Source: Sphingobacteriia bacterium 28-36-52 (GTDB lineage: Bacteria > Bacteroidota > Bacteroidia > Chitinophagales > Chitinophagaceae). Taken from it: a stretch of DNA of 64,000 nt. Shown in pieces: positions 1 through 8,590 of this stretch. The DNA lies in assembly GCA_002281575.1 (NCBI GenBank), contig NCGN01000002.1, forward strand, positions 124,001 through 188,000, in the 5' to 3' direction. The notes below the pieces were generated by a model that was not told the origin of the DNA, did no database searches, and saw nothing but the letters and a program-made list of their open reading frames with translations. Position 1 is the first letter of the stretch, and each line of letters opens with the position of its first letter. The translations under genes and the position numbers were made by a program.

Positions 1-1626
1 CAAGTTGTAGTTGTAAAGCGAAGTACATGGGTAATAGAGGCAGTTACATTATTCGCTTATTTGTTTTGTTCTTTTTTGTTAATCATATTCATTTTCCATA
101 TTGGAGAATTAATTATAAAAGCGAAGTTTAAACTAGATGAACTAAAGAAATTGTTGAGGTTTAATATTCGTACGCAAATTCAAGCCACCATAATTTTTGT
201 AAGTGTTTTTTCTTTTTTAGTGATTGGGATTGCAACTATATCTTTTTTTATTTATCGATATAATCGTTCAAATGAAGAAAGATTATCTAAGTCAATTCAG
301 GTAATGGCAAATGAGTTGAATGCAAAGGTTGTCAGTATTTTAGCTTTAGACGATGAGCCGAATAATTCAGGAGTCAAAAATGAGTTGGAACAAGTGATTG
401 CCGAAATTTCTGATTTGCATAATGTTGATATTAACTATTACAATGCACAAGGAGACCTAATTATTTCTACTCAACCATATATTTATAATAAGAACCTTCT
501 AAGTAAAAAGATGGATCCGGTTGCATACATTGAGATGCATCGTGAAAATCGAATAAGATTTATTCAATCTGAAACCATTGGCAGTTTTGGTTATTTGAGC
601 ATTTATATTCCTTTAATGACTGATACAGGTGAAACCTATGGATATTTAAATATTCCTTACCTCAATTCACAAATTGATTTAAACCAAGAAATTTCTGGAT
701 TTCTTGCTACTTTAATCAATTTAAATGCATTTATATTCTTATTGGCTGGTGCTATTGCGTTTTTTATAACCAATCAAATTACCGCATCATTAAGTCTAAT
801 TGGGGCTACTATGAAGAAAATGAATCTGGGTGTTAAGAATCAGCAAATTGATTGGAATAGAGATGATGAAATTGGCGTCTTGGTAAATGAATACAATAAT
901 ATGGTTCGTAAACTAGAGTTAAGCGCAGTATCTCTAGCTAAAACAGAAAGGGAAGGTGCTTGGAGAGAAATGGCTAGACAGGTTGCTCACGAGATAAAAA
1001 ACCCTCTCACGCCAATGAAATTAAGTATTCAATATTTACAACACGCCATTCAACAGGGTGCGCCTAATGTAAATATATTAAGTGCTAATCTTGCTAAAAC
1101 ATTAATTGAACAAATTGATCAGTTGGCAAAAATTGCTGGAGACTTTTCTCAATTTGCCAATATTGGGATTGTAAAATTGGAAACATTTTCAGTTGCCAAT
1201 ACCATTCAATCTTTGCAAAATTTGTATGCAGGTGATTCTCTAGTAAGTATTAATATAAAAGACGAATCTACTAATTCATTCATTGAGTCTGATAAGGTTC
1301 AAATAAATAGATTATTCATGAACCTTATTCAAAATGGGGTAGAAGCTGGTAAGGATTGGAATGGTAAGGCACAAATTGATATACAACTGAATAACTTAAA
1401 TGAGTATGTAGTTATTCATATTACCGATTATTCGGGGGGAATTCCTGCTGCAATGAAGGAGAATATGTTTAGGCCTAATTTTACAACTAAATCTGCTGGA
1501 ACTGGTTTAGGTTTAGCAATCTGTAAGGGAATAGTGGAGCAAGCCAACGGATCTATTCAATACCAATCAACAGATGGGGTTGGAACAAAGTTCACCATTC
1601 AACTTCCTACTACTTTTGTGGTTTAG
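1..1626 (+). CDS. NtrY-like membrane sensor histidine kinase (5' end outside window)
   Basis: The reading frame is open to base 1, so the gene starts upstream and only the C-terminal 541 residues are seen. What remains has a transmembrane helix at about residues 60-85, an extracytoplasmic sensor segment, a second helix near 235-260, a HAMP-like linker and a complete kinase core. The H-box is WREMARQVAHEIKNPLTPMK, with the phospho-accepting His encoded at 988-990. The N-box is NRLFMNLIQNGVEAG, and the ATP-lid glycine motifs are SGGIP and GTGLGLAI. The HEIKNPLTP form is typical of NtrY-like kinases. No response regulator lies downstream, so the partner is either upstream of the window or unlinked. 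The 3' end overlaps the convergent PolX gene by 4 bases. Kinase identity is sure; the signal sensed is unknown. Confidence 0.93.
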   Translation, partial: QVVVVKRSTWVIEAVTLFAYLFCSFLLIIFIFHIGELIIKAKFKLDELKKLLRFNIRTQIQATIIFVSVFSFLVIGIATISFFIYRYNRSNEERLSKSIQVMANELNAKVVSILALDDEPNNSGVKNELEQVIAEISDLHNVDINYYNAQGDLIISTQPYIYNKNLLSKKMDPVAYIEMHRENRIRFIQSETIGSFGYLSIYIPLMTDTGETYGYLNIPYLNSQIDLNQEISGFLATLINLNAFIFLLAGAIAFFITNQITASLSLIGATMKKMNLGVKNQQIDWNRDDEIGVLVNEYNNMVRKLELSAVSLAKTEREGAWREMARQVAHEIKNPLTPMKLSIQYLQHAIQQGAPNVNILSANLAKTLIEQIDQLAKIAGDFSQFANIGIVKLETFSVANTIQSLQNLYAGDSLVSINIKDESTNSFIESDKVQINRLFMNLIQNGVEAGKDWNGKAQIDIQLNNLNEYVVIHITDYSGGIPAAMKENMFRPNFTTKSAGTGLGLAICKGIVEQANGSIQYQSTDGVGTKFTIQLPTTFVV

Positions 1627-3299
1627 CAACGTTTAGTTTGTTGTTGTTTAACAAACGCTTCAAATTGTGTTAAACTAAAGCTACTAAGATTCTGTTTTTT
1701 GCTCAATCCTGCTTTTTGGGCCACCAAAACGCCGTATTTGCAGTCCTCAAATCCATCAATTGTATGTGCATCTGGATTTATTGAAATAAGTACATTTTTT
1801 TCTAGAGCTTTTTCAATCCACCTCCAATCTATATCTAATCTTCTTGGATGCGCGTTTAGCTCTATAACAACGCCGTTAGCAGCACATGCATCAATGATTA
1901 AAGCATGGTTAATAGGGTACCCAGCCCTGCTTAGTATGAGTCTTCCAGTCATATGACCTAAGATACTTGTATACTTGTTTTCAATGGCTTTTAACAATCT
2001 TGCATTGGCTTTTTCTTCATTCATCTTTAAATTAGAATGAACAGAAGCTATAATAAGGTCGAAGCTGGATAGTATTTCATCAGGATAATCTAGGCTGCCA
2101 TCGTTTAAAATATCGCTTTCAATACTTTTAAAAATCTTAAAAGGGGCAAATTGCTGGTTTATCTTCGCAATTTCTTGGTGCTGAGCAGCTACTCTTTCTA
2201 TACTAAGACCATTTGCATAAAAAGCAGATTTTGAGTGGTCACTAATCACTAAATACTGCATTCCTTTTTCAATGGCAGCTGTGGCCATTTCGGTTAAACT
2301 GTTACCACCATCACTCCATATACTATGCGAGTGTATTATACCTGTAATATCTTCTACATTAATTAAGCTAGGTAGTTCATTTTGCTTTGCTTTATGAATT
2401 ATGGTTGCCGATTCTCTTTGACATGGCGGTATTGGACAACAATCATAAGTTGAAAAAATAGAATCCTCTAGTGGAAATACTTTTGATTTATCCCATTGAG
2501 TAGTTTTAATCCATTCTTTTAAAAATTGTTCACTGCAACTTGTTTCAAATAGTATTGATTGAAAATTATCTTGATTAGCTAGCCAAAATTGAACGGTTAT
2601 ATTGTGCTCATTTTTAAAGCTAATTTTTGAAGCCTCACTCTCTTTTAATTGGAATGAAATGGAATTCATAAACGCTTTTATGCTCTCAGAATTGGCTGTT
2701 GTTACCCAATCTATGGAGTCAATTATTTCCATTTGTCTTCTCATTTCTCCAGTTAATTGAAAAGTAAATGGGAGAGAAACAGTTAATATTTTTTCTAATT
2801 CTTTTGAAAAAGACTCAACTTGTTGGTATAAATATCTACCCATGGTGCCCATGTAAAATTCAATGGACTCCTTAATATTTTGTTGTGTTTTTTCTCCAAA
2901 GCCCTTGTATAATGTTAATCTATTTTCATTGCAAGCGTATAACAATTCCCCTAAAGTTTCTATTTCTAATTCCTTCCAAATAGTTGCAATTTTTTTTGGA
3001 CCAATTCCTTTTATTTTGAGCATTTCTAAAATACCAGGAGGGGTATTTTGAATGATGTCTTCTAAAATTTGAAGCTTACCTGTTTGCAGCATTTCAATAA
3101 TTCTATTACCTGCACTTTCTCCAATTCCTTTTATACTGAAAATAGTATTATGAGGCATTTCTGAGAGCTGTGTGGTAATTTTATCTACGCTAAAAGCCGC
3201 AGCAGCATAGGATTTAGCCTTAAATGGGTTTTCTCCATGAATATCCATTAGTTTGGCTAACAAAGAAAAATTACTGGATATTTCATCATTGGTTATCAT
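1623..3299 (-). CDS. polX: PolX-family protein (HhH + degenerate polymerase X + PHP phosphoesterase)
   Basis: The 558 residues have the bacterial PolX layout: helix-hairpin-helix motifs at about 55-75 and 95-105 (IKGIG twice), a polymerase-beta-like region at about 150-270, and a C-terminal PHP domain from about 320. The PHP metal ligands look complete: HSHSIWSDG, ISDHS, IESD, ASVHS, LGHMTGR and NPDAH. The PHP domain of PolX proteins is a 3'-5' exonuclease and AP endonuclease used in base excision repair. The polymerase site is eroded. By my alignment the usual GS motif is GE (184-185), the DxD pair reads S195-I-D197, and the third catalytic Asp is replaced (ITVQFWL, about 234-240). I infer that nuclease activity is kept and gap-filling synthesis is lost. 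The gene is convergent with the upstream kinase. Confidence 0.9.
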   Translation of the reverse strand: MITNDEISSNFSLLAKLMDIHGENPFKAKSYAAAAFSVDKITTQLSEMPHNTIFSIKGIGESAGNRIIEMLQTGKLQILEDIIQNTPPGILEMLKIKGIGPKKIATIWKELEIETLGELLYACNENRLTLYKGFGEKTQQNIKESIEFYMGTMGRYLYQQVESFSKELEKILTVSLPFTFQLTGEMRRQMEIIDSIDWVTTANSESIKAFMNSISFQLKESEASKISFKNEHNITVQFWLANQDNFQSILFETSCSEQFLKEWIKTTQWDKSKVFPLEDSIFSTYDCCPIPPCQRESATIIHKAKQNELPSLINVEDITGIIHSHSIWSDGGNSLTEMATAAIEKGMQYLVISDHSKSAFYANGLSIERVAAQHQEIAKINQQFAPFKIFKSIESDILNDGSLDYPDEILSSFDLIIASVHSNLKMNEEKANARLLKAIENKYTSILGHMTGRLILSRAGYPINHALIIDACAANGVVIELNAHPRRLDIDWRWIEKALEKNVLISINPDAHTIDGFEDCKYGVLVAQKAGLSKKQNLSSFSLTQFEAFVKQQQTKRC

Positions 3300-3336
3300 G
3301 CTGGAAAATTATGAACTTGGATGCGTATAGTCAAAT

Positions 3337-3364
3337 AAAAAACCCGTTCCAAAATTGGAACGGG
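3337..3364 (-). terminator. Rho-independent terminator of the histone-like gene
   Basis: On the minus strand an 8-10 bp stem (arms 3343-3352 and 3355-3364, core CCCGTTCC/GGAACGGG) is followed by six T. It lies about 40 bases past the stop of the Lys/Ala-rich gene and before the PolX start, so it separates the two transcripts. Confidence 0.85.
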
Positions 3365-3401
3365 CCTTAAATCTATTTCTGCTTGAGAAATAAGAAGAGA
3401 A

Positions 3402-3638
3402 TTACTTCTTCTTAGCAGCTTTCTTAGGAGCGGCTTTCTTAGCAGCTTTTTTAGGAGCAGCTTTCTTAGCAGCTTTTTTAGGAGCAGCTTTTTTTGCAGC
3501 AGCCTTTTTAGGAGCGGCTTTCTTAGCAGCTTTTTTAGGAGCAGCTTTTTTTGCAGCAGCTTTTTTAGGAGCAGCGGCTTTCTTTGGTGCAGCTTTTTTT
3601 GCAGCTTTTTTAGGAGCGGCTTTTTTTGCAGTTGCCAT
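3402..3638 (-). CDS. Lys/Ala/Pro-repeat histone H1-like basic protein
   Basis: This 78-residue protein consists almost only of Ala, Lys and Pro after the start MATAKK. It is a degenerate repeat of the unit PKKAAKKAA/PKKAAAKKAA and ends in KKK. Such low-complexity basic proteins resemble the tails of eukaryotic histone H1, chlamydial Hc1/Hc2 and Pseudomonas AlgP. They are taken to bind DNA or RNA through charge alone. There is no folded domain. It sits just downstream of rplU-rpmA in the same direction (74 bases from rpmA) and has its own strong terminator, so it may be read through from the ribosomal promoter or have its own. The nucleoid role is inferred; an RNA- or ribosome-linked role is also possible. 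Confidence 0.85.
   Translation of the reverse strand: MATAKKAAPKKAAKKAAPKKAAAPKKAAAKKAAPKKAAKKAAPKKAAAKKAAPKKAAKKAAPKKAAKKAAPKKAAKKK
3411..3626 (-). repeat. In-frame degenerate tandem repeat coding for PKKAA(A/K)KKAA units
   Basis: The coding DNA is a run of near-identical 15-30 base blocks built around GCAGCTTTTTTAGGAGC as read on the plus strand. Such repeats can expand or contract by slippage, so the protein length is likely to vary between strains. It is a coding repeat and has no CRISPR-like spacing. Confidence 0.8.
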
Positions 3639-3712
3639 GTTTTTTAGATTTAATGGTTAGTAAATAATACATTAAAAATAAAAATCTTATTTGGAACTAC
3701 AAAAAATATTTT

Positions 3713-3979
3713 TTATGCAGTAGCTTCTGCAGGTAAAACAGATACTGTTGTTCTATCTGATTTTCCTTTTTTGAATTCAACTACACCATCAGTTAATGCA
3801 AATAATGTAAAGTCGGTACCAACTCCAACGTTCTTGCCAGGGTGGTATTGGGTTCCTCTTTGACGAATGATAATGTTGCCAGATAATGCAGGCTGACCAC
3901 CATAGATTTTTACACCTAAGCGTTTGCTCTGAGAATCACGACCGTTCTTAACACTACCTTCCCCTTTTTTGTGTGCCAT
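3713..3979 (-). CDS. rpmA: 50S ribosomal protein L27
   Basis: The 88 residues match the L27 family end to end. The N-terminus [16 protein letters not shown] followed by KRLGVK is the signature that reaches the peptidyl-transferase centre of the large subunit, and [16 protein letters not shown] follows. There is no N-terminal extension of the type that is cleaved in Firmicutes. It is the second gene of rplU-rpmA, 48 bases downstream of rplU. That gap holds a small hairpin (TATCGG/CCGATA, 3998-4015). Length is normal for the family. Confidence 0.98.
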   Translation of the reverse strand: MAHKKGEGSVKNGRDSQSKRLGVKIYGGQPALSGNIIIRQRGTQYHPGKNVGVGTDFTLFALTDGVVEFKKGKSDRTTVSVLPAEATA

Positions 3980-4027
3980 AATTGTATGATTTTAAATTAT
4001 CGGAATACACCGATAAAGTGTTAATTA

Positions 4028-4333
4028 CTAAGCGATGCTTTCGATTTTAATTCTGGTATAATGAGTTCTGTGTCCGTGCTTCTTACGAAAGCCCTTTCTT
4101 CTTTTCATTTTAAAGGCGATCACTTTTTCGCCTTGTACCAGGTCGCTAACGATTTCCGCTTTCACAGTTGCTTTAACAGCAGCTCCTGTTGAAATGTTAC
4201 CGCCGTTGTCTACGAACAGTACATCGTTAAACTCTACTTTGTCTCCGGTTTTACCCTGCAGGTGGGGAACGTACAAATTTTGACCTTCTTGTACTTTAAA
4301 TTGTTGACCTGCGATTTTTACTATTGCTAACAT
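4028..4333 (-). CDS. rplU: 50S ribosomal protein L21
   Basis: The 101-residue protein starts MLAIVKIAGQQFKVQEGQ and contains KMKRRKGFRKKHGHR, the basic stretch with which L21 binds 23S rRNA. It is the first gene of the rplU-rpmA operon, a standard bacterial arrangement. A match to the Bacteroidota -7 box lies about 75 bases upstream, which implies a leader of roughly 65-70 bases. Confidence 0.98.
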   Translation of the reverse strand: MLAIVKIAGQQFKVQEGQNLYVPHLQGKTGDKVEFNDVLFVDNGGNISTGAAVKATVKAEIVSDLVQGEKVIAFKMKRRKGFRKKHGHRTHYTRIKIESIA

Positions 4334-4408
4334 AGCTGTCCAAAATTAGGACGGCAAAGGTAGGGTTTTCAAGGGATATATCACAAAGAATTTCGAAATA
4401 AATTATTG

Positions 4409-4416
4409 CAAATTTA
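4409..4416 (-). promoter_or_regulatory. Candidate -7 box for rplU-rpmA
   Basis: Read on the minus strand the site is TAAATTTG, a full match to the Bacteroidota sigma-ABfr -7 element TAnnTTTG. No clear TTTG -33 element is seen at the expected 19-21 bases, so the call rests on the -7 match and on position before a strongly expressed operon. Confidence 0.35.
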
Positions 4417-4450
4417 GGGTCAAAGCAGCCTAAACCGACGCTGATAAGCC

Positions 4451-4458
4451 TATTTTTG
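4451..4458 (+). promoter_or_regulatory. Candidate -7 box for the GH3-like gene
   Basis: TATTTTTG matches TAnnTTTG exactly and lies 25 bases before the ATG at 4483. No good -33 element is visible. Confidence 0.35.
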
Positions 4459-4482
4459 TTATTCTGGTATCAATTTTAGCCT

Positions 4483-5988
4483 ATGAACATTAAATCTTTG
4501 CTGGCAAAACCCTTTGCCAATGTAATATATAATAAGACTCGGAAATCGATGATGCAGGCTGTTCAACACCAGGAAATCATCTTTAAGTCATTAATTAAGC
4601 ATGGAGCAAGCACTCAATTTGGCAAAGACCATTCTTTGGAACAGGTTGCAGACCATGCAGGCTTTTCACAAGCAGTCCCAATTAGAGATTATGAGTTAAT
4701 TAAACCATACATAGAGCAAATTAAGCAAGGGAAAGCCAATGTACTTTGGAAGGGGAAGCCCATATATTTTGCCAAAACCAGTGGAACTACTAGTGGGGTG
4801 AAATATATACCAATAACAAAAGATTCAATTCCTAATCATATTCAAACCGCCCGAAATGCGCTTTTTTGCTACATGGCTGAAACCGGAAATACGGCTTTTG
4901 CCAATGGAAAAATGATTTTCTTAAGCGGTTCCCCTGTTTTAGAAAGAACCGGTAATATTCCCACTGGTAGATTAAGTGGAATAGTTAACCACCATATTCC
5001 TGCCTATTTAAGAGCTAATCAATTACCCAGTTTTGAAACAAATTGCATAGAAGATTGGGAAACTAAGCTTGATAAAATTGTGGCTGAGACCATTAATAAA
5101 GACATGACTTTAATAAGTGGTATACCCCCTTGGATGCAAATGTATTTTGATAGGTTAATTGAAAAAACGGGTAAAAATATTTCAACTTTATTTCCTCATT
5201 TTAGTATCATGGTTCAGGGAGGTGTCAACTTTGAACCCTATAAAGCCAGACTTTTTGAAAGTATTGGGAAAAAGATTGATTCAATTGAATTGTTCCCAGC
5301 TAGTGAAGGTTTTTTTGCTTTTCAAGATAGCCAAGACCAAGAAGGAATGTTGTTGAATACCAATAGTGGTATTTATTTTGAGTTTATACCTGCCGGAGAA
5401 ATCTTTAATGAATTCCCAACCAGACTTAGTTTAAAAGACGTTCAACTTGGCCAAAACTATGCACTTATCATTAATAGTAATGCTGGATTATGGGGCTATA
5501 ATATAGGGGATACTATCAAATTCGTCAGTTTAAATCCATATCGAATTATTGTTACAGGTAGGACCAAGCATTTTATTTCTGCTTTTGGCGAACATGTAAT
5601 TGGCGAAGAGGTAGAAGCAGCTTTAAAAGAGACCCTAGAAGCTTATCCTGCAAAAGTTACTGAGTTTACTGTAGCTCCAATGATTCAACAAGGTGAGGGA
5701 AAGAGTTACCACGAATGGTTTATTGAATTTGAGTCGTTGCCCAATAACATCAATATGTTTGCTCAATACCTGAATGAATCATTAAGTAATAAAAACGTTT
5801 ACTATCAAGACTTAATGAAGGGTAATATTTTGTTGCCTCTTAAAATTCGGTTGATTCAAAAGAATGGATTTATTGATTATATGAAATCAATAGGGAAGCT
5901 CGGGGGGCAAAATAAAGTTCCTCGATTAAGTAATGATAGAAATATTGCCAACCAACTAGTGCAATTTGTTCATCCAGGGAATGAGTAA
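4483..5988 (+). CDS. GH3 auxin-responsive-promoter-family acyl-adenylate enzyme
   Basis: The 501 residues carry the GH3 fold of the adenylate-forming superfamily. KTSGTTSGVKYIPIT at about 100-115 is the ATP-phosphate loop, ELFPASEGFFAFQD at about 267-280 is the second adenylate motif, and GYNIGDTIKFVS followed by VTGRTKHFISAFGEHV is the hinge region. Plant GH3 enzymes conjugate amino acids to carboxylic hormones. Bacterial members are common in Bacteroidota, and their substrates are mostly unknown. Chemistry (carboxylate adenylation, perhaps amide formation) is inferred from the family. The gene precedes dxr by 56 bases on the same strand and may be cotranscribed with it and rseP. Confidence 0.85.
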   Translation: MNIKSLLAKPFANVIYNKTRKSMMQAVQHQEIIFKSLIKHGASTQFGKDHSLEQVADHAGFSQAVPIRDYELIKPYIEQIKQGKANVLWKGKPIYFAKTSGTTSGVKYIPITKDSIPNHIQTARNALFCYMAETGNTAFANGKMIFLSGSPVLERTGNIPTGRLSGIVNHHIPAYLRANQLPSFETNCIEDWETKLDKIVAETINKDMTLISGIPPWMQMYFDRLIEKTGKNISTLFPHFSIMVQGGVNFEPYKARLFESIGKKIDSIELFPASEGFFAFQDSQDQEGMLLNTNSGIYFEFIPAGEIFNEFPTRLSLKDVQLGQNYALIINSNAGLWGYNIGDTIKFVSLNPYRIIVTGRTKHFISAFGEHVIGEEVEAALKETLEAYPAKVTEFTVAPMIQQGEGKSYHEWFIEFESLPNNINMFAQYLNESLSNKNVYYQDLMKGNILLPLKIRLIQKNGFIDYMKSIGKLGGQNKVPRLSNDRNIANQLVQFVHPGNE

Positions 5989-6044
5989 GGAAAATTTTGG
6001 CATATATTGTGTACCTATGCCCAATTATAAAGGATAATATACCT

Positions 6045-7202
6045 ATGAGTCAAAAACGCATTGCCATATTCGGTTCCACAGGTTCTATTGGAACACAAGC
6101 ACTTGATGTTATAAAAGCCAATCCTGAATTGTTTAGTGCAGAAATTCTTACTGCTCAAAGTAATGATGAACTGCTGATAAAACAAGCAATGCTTTTTAAT
6201 CCAAATATTGTAGTAATTGGGGATGAAAAAAAATACCAAACGGTTAAAGCCGCACTAGCTCAAACCAACATTAAGGTTTTTGCTGGGGAAGATGCTTTAG
6301 CTGAAGCTGCATCCATTGATTGTTACGATATGATGTTGGCTGCTATTGTAGGTTATGCAGGATTGAAGCCTACCTTAAATGCAATTGAATTGGGTAAACC
6401 CATTGCATTGGCTAATAAAGAGACTTTGGTAGTTGCAGGCGATTTAGTAATGCAAAAAGCTGCAGAAAAACGAGTTGCTGTAATTCCTGTAGACAGTGAG
6501 CATTCTGCTATTTTTCAATGTTTGGTAGGTGAGGGTAGAAATAAAATAGAGAAAATTATTTTGACTGCAAGTGGTGGGCCTTTCTTAGGAAAAAAACCCA
6601 ACTTCTTAGTTAATGTAAAAAGAGACCATGCTTTACAACATCCCAATTGGAGCATGGGAGCAAAAATTACAATAGACTCTGCAACCCTTATGAATAAGGG
6701 ACTTGAAATGATTGAAGCAAAGTGGTTGTTTAATTTAGATGCTCATCAAATTCAAGTGGTCATTCATCCTCAAAGTATTATACATAGTATGGTTCAGTTT
6801 GAAGATGGAAGTATTAAAGCACAGATGGGCTTACCCGATATGAAATTGCCTATTCAATATGCGTTGGCATTTCCGCAGAGAATTCCCAATGATTTTCCTC
6901 GTTACGATTTTAAGAAACCTAATACTTTAACATTTGAAGAGCCTGATGTAAAAACTTTTAGAAATCTTGCACTAGCAATAAAAGCCTTATATGATGGTGG
7001 AAATACGGCTTGTGTAATGAATGCGGCCAATGAAATGGCTGTTTTTGCATTTCTGAAAAATAGAATTGGGTTCTTAGATATTAATGAAGTAGTTGAACAA
7101 ACCATGAATAAAATTGCTTTTATAGAAAAGCCAACTTTACAGGACTATTTTGATAGCGACGCAGAGGCACGTAACTTTGCCGCTTCACTTTTACATATGT
7201 AA
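6045..7202 (+). CDS. dxr: 1-deoxy-D-xylulose-5-phosphate reductoisomerase
   Basis: The enzyme makes 2-C-methyl-D-erythritol 4-phosphate in the MEP isoprenoid pathway, using NADPH and a divalent metal. The ATG at 6045 gives 385 residues starting MSQKRIAIFGSTGSIG, the NADPH-binding loop, which is the normal N-terminus. A TTG 48 bases upstream would only add an unconserved tail. Other family motifs are NKETLVVAGD, DSEHSAIFQ (metal and substrate), LTASGGPF, HPNWSMGAKITIDSATLMNKG, and NAANEMAVFAFL near the C-terminus. It is followed 32 bases later by rseP, a pairing seen in many bacteria, often with other envelope and isoprenoid genes. Confidence 0.97.
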   Translation: MSQKRIAIFGSTGSIGTQALDVIKANPELFSAEILTAQSNDELLIKQAMLFNPNIVVIGDEKKYQTVKAALAQTNIKVFAGEDALAEAASIDCYDMMLAAIVGYAGLKPTLNAIELGKPIALANKETLVVAGDLVMQKAAEKRVAVIPVDSEHSAIFQCLVGEGRNKIEKIILTASGGPFLGKKPNFLVNVKRDHALQHPNWSMGAKITIDSATLMNKGLEMIEAKWLFNLDAHQIQVVIHPQSIIHSMVQFEDGSIKAQMGLPDMKLPIQYALAFPQRIPNDFPRYDFKKPNTLTFEEPDVKTFRNLALAIKALYDGGNTACVMNAANEMAVFAFLKNRIGFLDINEVVEQTMNKIAFIEKPTLQDYFDSDAEARNFAASLLHM

Positions 7203-7234
7203 TCATTAATTGAGCAAAAAAGAAGGGGTTTTAT

Positions 7235-8584
7235 ATGATGTTATTAGCTATTGATTGGGCAAGTGTTGGAGTAAAAGCTGGCCAGTTTATTTTATCATTC
7301 TCCATATTGGTTGTACTACACGAACTAGGACATTTTTTACCTGCAAAATGGTTTGGTTGCAGGGTAGATAAATTCTATTTATTCTTTGATCCTTGGTTTA
7401 GCTTATTTAAAAAGAAAAAAGGGGATACAGAATATGGATTGGGTTGGATACCATTTGGAGGCTATGTAAAAATAGCTGGGATGATAGATGAGAGCATGGA
7501 TAAAGAGCAAATGAAAAAGCCTGCCGAACCTTGGGAATTCAGGTCTAAGCCAGCTTGGCAAAGACTGATTATTATGGTGGGTGGAGTAGTAGTTAATATA
7601 CTTTTAGCCATTGTAATATTTATTGGAATCACTTGGTACTGGGGAGATGAGCAGTTGCCAGTAAAAAATCTAAAATATGGCGTTCATGTAGATTCATTAG
7701 GTAAGACTATTGGATTAAAAGATGGAGATAATGTTGTTGCAATGGACGGCAAAGCCATTGAAAATTTTGGATCTATTGAATCTGAATTGGTTTTAACTGA
7801 AGCCAAAGTATTAACAGTCATTAGAGAAGGGCAAACAGTTGAAATAGCTATTCCTGCTAGTTTTATGCAGAATATCATTCAACAAAAAAAGTTTAGTGGG
7901 ATGTTGGTTCCGCAATACCCAGTAATTGTTGATTCAATTAGCAATACTGCTGTATTTAATGCTGGTAAATTAGAAAAAGGAGATACTTTAATTGCTTTAA
8001 ATGGCAAGCGGTTCACTTACTATCATGACTTTGATCAGTTAAAAAAAGAGGCTGCTAATACAGTGGCTCAATTAACTGCTATTCGCGGGAAAGACACTGT
8101 TCAAATTAAAGCCTTGGTGAATGACAAAGGAGCCATTGGATTTTTTCAAGTTAGTCCATTAACTATTTTAGGGACTGAACATATACAATATAATTTAATT
8201 GCTTCTATACCAATAGGATTTACACGTTGTTGGGAAACATTAAGCAGATATGTAACAGGGCTTAAGCAATTGTTTACCGGTAAAGTAAATGCGAGTGATT
8301 CTTTGGGAAGTGTAATCAGCATTGGGAATACCTTTCCTGGTGTTTGGGATTGGGAACGTTTCTGGACTTTAACAGGTATATTCTCTATTGTTTTGGCATT
8401 TATGAATATTCTGCCAATTCCTGCTCTAGATGGCGGTCATGCTTTATTTACATTATATGAAATGGTTTCTGGAAGAAAACCTGGCGATAAATTCATGGAA
8501 TATGCCCAAATGGCAGGAATGATCCTATTGATGGGATTAATGGCATACGCTTTGGGGTTAGACTTCTGGAGATTATTTAAATAG
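7235..8584 (+). CDS. rseP: RIP site-2 metalloprotease RseP
   Basis: This 449-residue inner-membrane zinc protease cuts anti-sigma factors and signal-peptide remnants within the membrane. The zinc motif HELGH is at residues 29-33 in the first helix and the third ligand is in the LDGGH motif near residue 399. Helices lie at both ends and two PDZ-like regions are in between (about 130-220 and 220-300; the second holds GDTLIALNGK). The purine stretch AGAAGGGG before the start is one of the few Shine-Dalgarno-like sites here. It follows dxr. The 3' end carries the likely promoter of the tmRNA gene. The leftward ECF sigma/anti-sigma pair at 17.3-18.2 kb offers one possible substrate, which is inference only. 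Confidence 0.95.
   Translation: MMLLAIDWASVGVKAGQFILSFSILVVLHELGHFLPAKWFGCRVDKFYLFFDPWFSLFKKKKGDTEYGLGWIPFGGYVKIAGMIDESMDKEQMKKPAEPWEFRSKPAWQRLIIMVGGVVVNILLAIVIFIGITWYWGDEQLPVKNLKYGVHVDSLGKTIGLKDGDNVVAMDGKAIENFGSIESELVLTEAKVLTVIREGQTVEIAIPASFMQNIIQQKKFSGMLVPQYPVIVDSISNTAVFNAGKLEKGDTLIALNGKRFTYYHDFDQLKKEAANTVAQLTAIRGKDTVQIKALVNDKGAIGFFQVSPLTILGTEHIQYNLIASIPIGFTRCWETLSRYVTGLKQLFTGKVNASDSLGSVISIGNTFPGVWDWERFWTLTGIFSIVLAFMNILPIPALDGGHALFTLYEMVSGRKPGDKFMEYAQMAGMILLMGLMAYALGLDFWRLFK
8551..8581 (+). promoter_or_regulatory. Candidate tmRNA promoter inside the rseP 3' end
   Basis: TTTG (8551-8554) and TATTTAAA (8574-8581) are 19 bases apart, as in Bacteroidota -33/-7 promoters. The -7 box matches only in part (TAnnT). 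The mature tmRNA begins 10 bases downstream at 8591, which fits the start-site distance. Confidence 0.4.
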
Positions 8585-8590
8585 ACTTAC

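Noticed and set aside
3402..3638. Dense short repeats resembling a CRISPR or satellite array
   Set aside because: Repeats are contiguous, multiples of three, and translate to a Lys/Ala/Pro protein; there are no unique spacers.
4334..4408. Structured ribosomal-protein leader (L21-type autoregulatory RNA) before rplU
   Set aside because: Only a 4-bp GTCC/GGAC pairing is visible; nothing supports a known leader family.
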